NCBI GenBank assembly: GCA_020848855.1 | Contig: JADLHH010000187.1 | Coordinates: 1-6,201, forward strand | Direction of reading: 5' to 3' | Length of the DNA: 6,201 nucleotides | DNA from: Anaerolineae bacterium | GTDB lineage: Bacteria; Chloroflexota; Anaerolineae; Aggregatilineales; Phototrophicaceae | Shown: in pieces, positions 1-5,167 of the stretch | Numbering within the stretch: the first letter of the stretch is position 1 | Layout of the letters: each line of letters starts with the position of its first letter | Notes under the pieces: generated by a model | Databases searched by the model: none | What the model was told of the DNA's origin: nothing | The model's input: only the letters and a program-made list of their open reading frames with translations | Made by a program: the position numbers and the translations under genes

Positions 1-607
1 CGGGCAGCGCCGGCAGTGTGTCGGAATACAGCAGCGCGGTGTCGCTCTGGGGATTCCACAGGACGGTCGCCAGCACGCCGTTCTGGTCGCCGCTGGTGGA
101 CACCAGTTCGAGGCGTTCGGCGCGCCCGCTGCCGAGCGACGCCAGCGCGTCCTGCTGGTCGCCCAGCAGGGCGATCATGTCCTGCTGCTGGCGGTTGAGC
201 GTGCTGACCTGATTGATCCAGTAAATGTTCGAGATGACCAGCAGCGCCGCCGCGACTGCCGCTATCCCGGCGGTGATGCGGTTGAAGCGCAGCACGCGCA
301 GCGACGGCGTCGGTTTGGCAGGTACAGCCGCAGGAACCGACGCGGCAGGCTGAGCCGGCGCACCGGCAGCAGCCAGCAGCCTGTCATGCAGGTGGGCGGG
401 CGGCTGCGACACCGGAGCCGCGTACAGCATCGCCTGGGACAGCGCTTGAAACTCGTCCAGTTCCGCCGCCACTTCCGGGCAAAGCGGCAGCAGCCGCTCG
501 ACGAGCGCCGTCTCGTCGGGGTCGGTCGCTCCGAGGCTGTACACCGGGATTAGCGCCCGCAGCGTTTCGCAGTCGGGCTGTTGTGGTTGTTGGCTCATTT
601 CAGACAT
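1..607 (-). CDS. RskA-type anti-sigma factor, partial (C-terminus beyond the left edge)
   Basis: Predicted single-pass membrane anti-sigma factor that holds the upstream-encoded ECF sigma factor inactive. I translated 202 codons from the ATG at 607-605; the frame is still open at base 1. Residues 13-60 resemble the RskA cytoplasmic domain (ALIPVYSLGATDPDE, then LCPEVAAEL). Residues 65-109 are a Pro/Ala-rich linker. Residues 110-131 are a hydrophobic membrane helix. Residues 132-157 are Gln-rich and may form a short coiled coil. Residues 165-202 match the start of the extracytoplasmic RskA domain (ATVLWNPQSDTALL). The usual CPxC pair is reduced to one Cys (C43, with V46 in the second position), and no HxxxCxxC zinc motif is visible, so it is probably a zinc-free type. 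The start is bounded by an in-frame TAG at 619-617; a second ATG lies at 598. The gap from the sigma gene is 73 nt, so co-transcription is likely. The partner assignment is inferred from adjacency. Confidence 0.85.
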   Translation of the reverse strand, partial: MSEMSQQPQQPDCETLRALIPVYSLGATDPDETALVERLLPLCPEVAAELDEFQALSQAMLYAAPVSQPPAHLHDRLLAAAGAPAQPAASVPAAVPAKPTPSLRVLRFNRITAGIAAVAAALLVISNIYWINQVSTLNRQQQDMIALLGDQQDALASLGSGRAERLELVSTSGDQNGVLATVLWNPQSDTALLYSDTLPALP

Positions 608-680
608 GATCAGGCGCTACGCCATTCCTGAACTAAATACGTGCGAACCCTCAAGAATAGATGCACCGAAACCCGTAAAA

Positions 681-1238
681 TCAATGCTCCATCGCTTCCG
701 TCCACATGGATTTGAGCTTCTGCAGCCCCAGCCGGACGCGGGTCTTGATCGTGCCGAGCGGCAGCCCCAGGTATTCCGCCATTTCGCTGTGCGACATGCC
801 CTGAAAGAACGCCAGCTCGATGACCTGCACCTGCTCCGGCGGCAGCCGATCCATCAACGCGCGCAGAATCCGTCCATCGAGCCAGTTGTCGTCGTCCATC
901 AGCCCGCGCCTGCCGACGCGCACTTCGTCGAGTTCGAGCGCGTTCTTCAGCGGGCGGCGCTGCTCCATGCGCAGCCGGTCGATAGCGGTGTACCGCGCGA
1001 TGGTGAGCAGCCAACTGGTGAACCTGCCGCGCGCCGGGTTCCAACTGTCGGGCTGGTTCCAGACCTTGAGAAAGGTATCCTGCGTGACTTCTTCGGCGAG
1101 GGTCGAATTCTGGACGACACGGAGCGCAACGCTGTAAACCAACGCGCCGAACCGCTGGTACAGTTCGGACAGCGCGCGCTGATCGCGCTCGCCCAGGCGC
1201 CGCACCAGTCCGGCTTCGTCGAAAGGCATCTCTGACAT
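681..1238 (-). CDS. ECF-family RNA polymerase sigma factor (SigK-like)
   Basis: Directs RNA polymerase to a specific regulon when released from its anti-sigma factor. The 185-residue length is normal for ECF sigma factors. Region 2 spans about residues 25-92, with the core-binding stretch EEVTQDTFLKVW (49-60) and the -10 recognition part WLLTIARYTAIDRLR (76-90). A linker covers 93-123. Region 4 spans about 124-178 with LPPEQVQVIELAFFQGMS (132-149) and a helix-turn-helix ending in GTIKTRVRLGLQKLK. No extra C-terminal domain is present. Together with the RskA-like gene downstream this points to a SigK/SigL-like group. The start at 1238 is followed by a second ATG at 1229, and neither has a strong Shine-Dalgarno site, so the exact start is uncertain by three codons. 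The target regulon and inducing signal cannot be read from the sequence. Confidence 0.95.
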   Translation of the reverse strand: MSEMPFDEAGLVRRLGERDQRALSELYQRFGALVYSVALRVVQNSTLAEEVTQDTFLKVWNQPDSWNPARGRFTSWLLTIARYTAIDRLRMEQRRPLKNALELDEVRVGRRGLMDDDNWLDGRILRALMDRLPPEQVQVIELAFFQGMSHSEMAEYLGLPLGTIKTRVRLGLQKLKSMWTEAMEH

Positions 1239-1312
1239 CGCTGCTCAGTCAGCCGTCATAACGTTCAGGAGTCGAATTCCGTTTGTGTCGCAGAATTTGT
1301 GCTGCGCCCTCG

Positions 1313-1342
1313 ATTCAACTCCCGAACAAGCGATCGTGTCAA
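1313..1342 (-). promoter_or_regulatory. Candidate housekeeping promoter for the sigma/anti-sigma pair
   Basis: On the minus strand a perfect TTGACA (1342-1337) is followed after 18 bases by TTGAAT (1318-1313), which matches 4 of 6 positions of TATAAT. It would start transcription near 1306, leaving a leader of about 70 nt before the sigma ATG. I found no convincing ECF-type element (GGAAC with a -10 CGTC at proper spacing), so autoregulation is not supported by what I can see. The call is from consensus matching only. Confidence 0.4.
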
Positions 1343-1361
1343 CCACAGACAGGAAACACCA

Positions 1362-1456
1362 AGTACTGAGCGATGAGTGCTGAGTCGAAAACCATCGCAG
1401 TGGTGTGCCTACATCCAGCAGAGAATGTCTTTACTCAGTACTCAGCACTCGGTACT
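1362..1456. repeat. Imperfect inverted repeat built from AGTRCTG heptamers
   Basis: The left arm (1362-1385) reads as three heptamers, AGTACTG, AGCGATG, AGTGCTG, plus AGT. The right arm (1433-1456) is the same pattern in reverse complement: AGTACCG, AGTGCTG, AGTACTG, plus AGT. The arms agree at 20 of 24 positions and are separated by a 47-nt loop. As plus-strand RNA two of the four differences become G-U pairs, while on the minus strand they become A-C mismatches, so the plus-strand transcript would fold better. The right arm begins only 5 bases beyond the larA stop codon. No U-tract follows on the minus strand, so this is not a classic intrinsic terminator. It lies in a 223-bp intergenic region (1239-1461). 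The role is unknown; transcript-end protection, or a dispersed non-coding repeat of REP or MITE type, are possibilities. Confidence 0.8.
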
Positions 1457-1461
1457 CATCC

Positions 1462-2718
1462 CTATTTTTTGACCCGATACAGCATCTCGCCCGCCTTCGG
1501 GACGTAGAGCCTGCCCTCGGCTTCCTTGCCCTGCCATTCCTCGACGCGCACGGACGCCGGGTCGAGATAGCCGAGCGACAGCTTCTTGCAGTCTTCCGCC
1601 GAAACCTGGCTCGCCAGCGTCACCCTGATGCGCGGCTTCTCGACGCCGTTTTCGAATGTGCCGCCGCCGCGCACGTGGGTGCTGTGCGCCAGCACACCCA
1701 GCGGCACATGCTTGTACTTGTCCCACTGCTTGAGGAAGTAGTCGAGTGGGTGGTAGCCGATCTCGAAGATGTGCTTGCCGTGTACGTGGCTGATCGTGCT
1801 CAGGTGCGGCGCGAAGATGATAATCTCGCCGCCGTCGGCGACAACCGGATCGGTCTTGTACATCGCCTTGCCCGCCGTCCACAGTTCGTCGTACATTGAC
1901 GGCGCCCACGCCAGCACCCGCTGATAGGGCTTCCCGACCCAGGTGATGTGGCGTCTGGATGACAGATCGGCGGCGGCGCTCCATGCCTCGCGCAGATCGC
2001 CGACGAAGATGCCCGCCAGCCCGTCACCGACCACTACCAGACTCACCAGCGTGACCGGCGTCTTGACCATGTCGGCGGCGGCGTTGATCATGGCGCGCAC
2101 CGGCGTATCCTTCGTACCGATGATCCTGGTGCTGGTCAGCAGCGCACCCAGCCAGTGGGTCACGTTGATCATTTCGGGACCGGAGATGCCGGGGAACAGG
2201 TATTTCGCGCCGCCAGAGAAGCCGACGACCTCGTGCGGGAACGTCGGACCCAGAATAATGATCCGGTCGTAATCCTTGATCTGCTTGTTGATGCGCACCG
2301 GCACGTCGCCACCGAGGCTGGGATGCCACGCCGCCCCGGCGATCTCCTTGACACGCGCCTGCGTCAGCGTGCCGATCTGCTCCAGCGCGTCTGGTGTGTT
2401 CCAGTTGTGGTTGTGCAGCCCGACCCAGCCGTAGCGGGTCAGGCGCTCGTCGTGGGTGATGCCCACCAGCTTGTTCAGCGCCGCGTCGTCGAGCGGGGGA
2501 TGCGTCCCCAGCGCGACCATGAAATCGAGCTTGCTGGCGTCGCCCAGAACCTCGACCATCATGCGAAAAAGCTGGGGAAGCGGAATCGTCCGGGTGTGAT
2601 CCGGGATCAGAACCAGCAGTTTCCTGCCCGAATACTTGTGCCCTAAGCCTTTATCCAGCGCCGCGCGGATCGCCTCGGCGCTGAGCGGTTGATCGCCAAC
2701 TGCCTGTGCCTCAAGCAT
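1462..2718 (-). CDS. larA: LarA-family nickel-pincer 2-hydroxyacid racemase/epimerase
   Basis: Cytosolic enzyme of the lactate racemase family, which uses a nickel-pincer nucleotide cofactor to invert the configuration of a 2-hydroxy acid. The protein has 418 residues, as expected for the family. Numbered from the chosen start, the signature DHTR is at 40-43, GTHPP at 71-75 (likely catalytic His73), and PHEVVGFSGGAK at 161-172, giving His162 and the cofactor-linked Lys172, followed by His188 in VTHW. The His-10-Lys-16-His spacing equals that of the Lactobacillus plantarum enzyme (H174, K184, H200). The C-terminal half has the usual His-rich stretch (ISHVHGKHIFEIGYHP). The open frame extends to 2778, but I chose the ATG at 2718 because a Shine-Dalgarno site and promoter lie directly upstream of it. 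The cofactor genes larB, larC and larE are not in the window. The substrate is uncertain: relatives act on lactate, malate, gluconate-type and other hydroxy acids. Confidence 0.9.
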   Translation of the reverse strand: MLEAQAVGDQPLSAEAIRAALDKGLGHKYSGRKLLVLIPDHTRTIPLPQLFRMMVEVLGDASKLDFMVALGTHPPLDDAALNKLVGITHDERLTRYGWVGLHNHNWNTPDALEQIGTLTQARVKEIAGAAWHPSLGGDVPVRINKQIKDYDRIIILGPTFPHEVVGFSGGAKYLFPGISGPEMINVTHWLGALLTSTRIIGTKDTPVRAMINAAADMVKTPVTLVSLVVVGDGLAGIFVGDLREAWSAAADLSSRRHITWVGKPYQRVLAWAPSMYDELWTAGKAMYKTDPVVADGGEIIIFAPHLSTISHVHGKHIFEIGYHPLDYFLKQWDKYKHVPLGVLAHSTHVRGGGTFENGVEKPRIRVTLASQVSAEDCKKLSLGYLDPASVRVEEWQGKEAEGRLYVPKAGEMLYRVKK

Positions 2719-2722
2719 AGTG

Positions 2723-2732
2723 CCTTCCCTTC
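2723..2732 (-). promoter_or_regulatory. larA: Ribosome binding site that fixes the larA start
   Basis: The minus strand reads GAAGGGAAGG and ends 4 bases before the ATG at 2718-2716. No comparable site precedes the upstream in-frame ATG at 2778. This purine run favours the shorter 418-residue protein. Confidence 0.8.
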
Positions 2733-2743
2733 TGTTCGCCGCG

Positions 2744-2772
2744 ATTATATGCGAGAAATCGCGAGACAAAAA
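2744..2772 (-). promoter_or_regulatory. larA: Candidate larA promoter with a perfect -10 box
   Basis: The minus strand has TATAAT at 2749-2744 and, 17 bases upstream, TTTTTG at 2772-2767 as a weak -35. Transcription would start near 2737, which leaves a leader of about 20 nt containing the Shine-Dalgarno site. The promoter lies inside the 20-codon extension of the longest open frame, so that extension is unlikely to be translated. The plus-strand half of the divergent region (2779-2864) shows no convincing promoter to my eye. Confidence 0.6.
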
Positions 2773-2876
2773 ACACAAACGCGCGGCGCGACCATCATCT
2801 CCCCTACTACTCTAGCACAGCGCCTTTTCAAGCGCGGGCTTCTGCGTTAATTTCAGGCGCGTACAAGGGAGGCATC

Positions 2877-3734
2877 ATGCCGCTTCAGCGCGAAATTCAG
2901 GTCGGGGACGTGCGCATCGCCGCTTATGAATGGGGGCAGCCGCGCGCCGACCAGCCGTCGATCCTGTTCGCCCATGCGACCGGCTTTCACGGGCGCATCT
3001 GGGATCAGGTGATCGCCCATCTGCCGGGCTGGCACTGCATCACCTTCGATTTTCGAGGGCACGGGCGCAGCACCACGCCCGCCCCGCCCTACGAGTGGCG
3101 CTTCTTTGCCGACGACGTACTGGGGGTGGCGCAGGCGTTCGGGCTGCGAGGCGCGGTCGGCGTCGGGCATTCGCTCGGCGGGCACGCCATCACGGCGGCA
3201 GCCGCGCGCCAGCCGGGTCTGTTCGCCGCGCTGCTGCTGATCGACCCGGTGATCCTGCCGCGCGATCATTACGTCGGCGTGGTCGAACTCGAACACTTCA
3301 CGGCGCGGCGGCGCAGCGACTGGGCATCGCCGGACGAGATGTACGAGCGCTTCAGTGAACGTCCGCCGTTCGACCGCTTTCAGCCGGAAGTGCTGCACGA
3401 TTACGTCGACTACGGGCTGAAGCTAAGCCCCGGCGGCGCAGGCTGCGTGCTCGCCTGCGCGCCCGCCTACGAAGCCGCGACCTACAATTACGGCTCGGCG
3501 GCGAACATCTACCCGGAAATTGCGACCATCGCCATCCCGGTGACGATTTTGCGAGCGGGCGGACAAGTCGATGCCAGCGTCTCGAATTTCGCCGGGTCGC
3601 CAACCGCGCCCGATCTGGCAGCGGCGTTCCCGAACGCGGTCGACGTGCCGCTGCCGCAGTATTCGCATTTTATCCCGATGGAAGCGCCGGAGATGGTCGC
3701 GGAATACGTGCGGAAAGTGGCAACCGGGCGCTGA
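2877..3734 (+). CDS. Alpha/beta-hydrolase fold protein, cytosolic, substrate unknown
   Basis: A 285-residue hydrolase of the single-domain alpha/beta fold; the usual reaction is ester, lactone or C-C bond hydrolysis. The oxyanion-hole segment is HATGFHG (33-39). FDFRGHGRST follows at 57-66. The nucleophile elbow is GVGHSLGG (95-102), making Ser99 the catalytic serine. His264 in YSHFIPMEAP is the catalytic histidine. The acid is probably Asp232 after strand 7 (RAGGQVD), with Asp123 (LLLIDP) as an alternative. Residues about 125-215 form the variable cap. There is no signal peptide. The start has the Shine-Dalgarno sequence AAGGGAGG at 2865-2872, 4 bases before ATG. It is divergent from larA and 73 nt upstream of the isomerase gene, so the two plus-strand genes could be co-transcribed. 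Family membership is firm; the substrate is not inferable. Confidence 0.93.
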   Translation: MPLQREIQVGDVRIAAYEWGQPRADQPSILFAHATGFHGRIWDQVIAHLPGWHCITFDFRGHGRSTTPAPPYEWRFFADDVLGVAQAFGLRGAVGVGHSLGGHAITAAAARQPGLFAALLLIDPVILPRDHYVGVVELEHFTARRRSDWASPDEMYERFSERPPFDRFQPEVLHDYVDYGLKLSPGGAGCVLACAPAYEAATYNYGSAANIYPEIATIAIPVTILRAGGQVDASVSNFAGSPTAPDLAAAFPNAVDVPLPQYSHFIPMEAPEMVAEYVRKVATGR

Positions 3735-3741
3735 CAGCGAT

Positions 3742-3770
3742 TTGCCGAAAATACGCGCGCCGCAGACAAT
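3742..3770 (+). promoter_or_regulatory. Weak candidate promoter before the isomerase gene
   Basis: TTGCCG (3742-3747) and GACAAT (3765-3770) are separated by 17 bases, each matching 4 of 6 consensus positions. A short dyad, GTATTGATAC (3781-3790), follows just before the Shine-Dalgarno site. If real, the isomerase gene has its own start signal besides readthrough from the hydrolase gene. Matches this weak occur by chance. Confidence 0.25.
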
Positions 3771-3807
3771 TCAGCCAATCGTATTGATACACCTGAAGGA
3801 CTGACGC

Positions 3808-4503
3808 ATGAAACGCTCCGAAATCAACGCCATCATCCGCGACGCCGACGACTTCATCCGGCAGCATCCGTTTCACCTGCCGCCGTTTGCTCACTGGACG
3901 CCGCAGGAGTGGACGACCAAAGGCGCGGAAGTCGCCGAGATTGTCGAGCATGGACTCGGCTGGGATATCACCGACTTCGGGCTGGGCGACTACCGCAACA
4001 AGGGCTTGTTTCTGTTCACGATCCGCAACGGCACTCCGAAGAATCTGGTGACCTGCACCGGCAAGGTTTACGCCGAAAAGCTGCTGATCGTGGACGTGAA
4101 CCAGGTGACGCCGTTCCATTTTCACTGGCACAAGACCGAGGACATCATCAACCGGGGCGGCGGCAGGCTGCTGATCCAGCTTTACAATTCGACGCCCGAC
4201 GAGCGCGACGACAAGACGAGCGAAGTTACGGTCAGCCTCGACGGCATGGTGCGGACGCTCCCGGCGGGCGGTATCGTGGCGCTCAGCCCCGGCGAGAGCA
4301 TCACCCTGCCGACCGGGCTGTATCACAAGTTTTGGGGCGAGGAAAGCCGGGTGCTGGTCGGCGAAGTTTCGACGGTCAACGACGACGCGGCAGATAACCG
4401 GTTTCTCGATCCGATCGGGCGCTTCACGGAGATCGACGAGGACGAGCCGCCGTATCGGCTCCTGATTACGGACTACGCGAAGTACTACCAGCTTTCCAGT
4501 TGA
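3808..4503 (+). CDS. D-lyxose isomerase family protein (cupin, metal-dependent)
   Basis: Probable D-lyxose ketol-isomerase interconverting D-lyxose and D-xylulose; family members also accept D-mannose/D-fructose. The 231-residue protein resembles the E. coli O157 sugar isomerase (Z5688) and B. subtilis YdaE along its length: an N-terminal MKRSEINAII, LPPFAHWTPQEW (24-35), LGWDITDFG (50-58), then the cupin core. The metal ligands are visible as His104 and His106 in HFHWHK, Glu111 in TEDIINRGGG, and His173 in LYHKFWGEE; in the E. coli enzyme the equivalent set binds Mn2+. No signal peptide is present. The start is supported by AAGGA at 3796-3800, 7 bases before ATG. It follows the hydrolase gene by 73 nt. 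No xylulokinase or sugar transporter is in the window, so the pathway is inferred from the family alone. Confidence 0.92.
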   Translation: MKRSEINAIIRDADDFIRQHPFHLPPFAHWTPQEWTTKGAEVAEIVEHGLGWDITDFGLGDYRNKGLFLFTIRNGTPKNLVTCTGKVYAEKLLIVDVNQVTPFHFHWHKTEDIINRGGGRLLIQLYNSTPDERDDKTSEVTVSLDGMVRTLPAGGIVALSPGESITLPTGLYHKFWGEESRVLVGEVSTVNDDAADNRFLDPIGRFTEIDEDEPPYRLLITDYAKYYQLSS

Positions 4504-4565
4504 ATTCGGGTTTTGCGCAGAGGAACGTCATCAATGTTCTACTGCCGCCGACAGGGACACCTTCA

Positions 4566-4797
4566 ATGCCAAAAGTTCACGAGGAAGAAGGGTGCCGGTT
4601 CTATATCAATACGAACGATCACCTACCCCTCATGTGCATGTTGTGACCGGAAGCGGAGTCGTGGTCATCAACCTCAAAAACGCTTCCCTGCGCAGAACGA
4701 CACATGCCAAAACTCCGATGTGATCAAAGCACAGCGGCTCGTCCGGGCGAATCACGACAAGCTGCAAAAAGCGTGGGATAATGTCTTTGGTGGTTAG
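4566..4797 (+). pseudogene. DUF4160-domain gene broken by two single-base losses
   Basis: Three frames join to give one small DUF4160-like protein. From ATG 4566 (Shine-Dalgarno AGGGA at 4553-4557, 8 bases away) the first frame reads MPKVHEEEGCRFYINTNDHL, then runs into TGA at 4644. The family motif PHVHV appears in another frame from about 4628 and continues as VVTGSGVVVINLKNASLRR, with a stop just past 4718. The C-terminal part, DVIKAQRLVRANHDKLQKAW, lies in the third frame and ends at TAG 4795-4797. Restoring one C in the CCCC run (4626-4629) and one A in the AAAA run (4709-4712) yields a continuous 77-residue protein of the usual length. Both changes fall in homopolymers, so sequencing error is a serious alternative to true inactivation. 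The next gene, DUF2442, starts 12 bases later. Function of the family is not established; it is small, cytosolic and often paired with DUF2442. Confidence 0.8.
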
Positions 4798-4809
4798 AGG
4801 AAAGATCAT

Positions 4810-5097
4810 ATGGACAAGGTAGATACGGACGAAATTGTCGATATTGTCGGCGAGGGTGAACTCATCTACGTGCCACGCAATGATGCGGTCGCGGCGCAAG
4901 TCACGAAAGACGAGTTGATCGTCACCACGCGGGACGGCAGGACAATCCACACGCCACTAACTTGGTTCCCGTTCCTGCTGAATGCCAGTGAAGCGCAGCG
5001 GCAGAATTTTCAGGTCATGGGAACGCTGGTTTTATGGGATGACCTGGACGAAATCGTGAGCATGGAGGTCATCCTGCTTGGTCGGTCTGGAACCTAG
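4810..5097 (+). CDS. DUF2442-domain protein
   Basis: A 95-residue protein whose residues about 30-92 carry the DUF2442 pattern: DELIVTTRDGRTIHTPL (34-50), the hallmark WFPFLLNAS (52-60), then QRQNFQV and a closing LWDDLDEIVSMEVILLG (75-91). The first 28 residues (including IVDIVGEGELIYVP) are an acidic N-terminal extension. There is no signal peptide or membrane segment. The Shine-Dalgarno AGAGGAAAG (4796-4804) overlaps the stop of the DUF4160 gene, and only 12 bases separate the two, so they form one translational unit. DUF2442 has no firm biochemical function; some homologues carry a C-terminal helix-turn-helix, and the domain often sits beside DUF4160, which suggests a two-component toxin-antitoxin-like or regulatory pair. 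That reading is inference. Here no DNA-binding domain is visible. Confidence 0.85.
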   Translation: MDKVDTDEIVDIVGEGELIYVPRNDAVAAQVTKDELIVTTRDGRTIHTPLTWFPFLLNASEAQRQNFQVMGTLVLWDDLDEIVSMEVILLGRSGT

Positions 5098-5167
5098 AAG
5101 CGGCTGCTGGAATTGCCTCACAAGCAGCGCCCAGAATCGTCGTGGTCAGGCAAATGGGAGAACTTTC

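Noticed and set aside
606..1235. Long plus-strand open frame opposite the ECF sigma gene
   Set aside because: It mirrors the codon pattern of the sigma gene in GC-rich DNA; the sigma protein has full family motifs and the antisense product has none.
1254..1285. Possible ECF autoregulatory promoter (GGAAT element before the sigma gene)
   Set aside because: The GGAAT is not followed at 16-17 bases by a CGTC or GTC-like -10 element.
1405..1899. Plus-strand open frame opposite the 3' part of larA
   Set aside because: Antisense shadow of the conserved LarA C-terminal half, beginning inside the hairpin repeat, with no ribosome binding site or recognisable domain.
2820..2860. GCGCCT...AGGCGC dyad before the hydrolase as an operator
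   Set aside because: Six-base arms 29 bases apart are expected by chance in DNA of this composition.
3670..4326. Minus-strand 218-codon frame over the isomerase gene
   Set aside because: Overlaps the strongly recognisable lyxose isomerase and shows no domain or start signal of its own.
4513..4797. Plus-strand 94-codon frame read as a Cys-rich small protein
   Set aside because: Only its C-terminal third belongs to a real protein; the earlier part is out of frame with the DUF4160 coding sequence, so its CxxC-like cysteines are artefacts.
4630..4950. Minus-strand 106-codon frame across the DUF4160/DUF2442 junction
   Set aside because: Crosses two opposite-strand genes with better evidence and has no family resemblance.
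5103..5128. GCTGCT...AGCAGC inverted repeat after DUF2442 as a terminator
   Set aside because: Six-base stem with a 14-base loop and no T-run; too weak.
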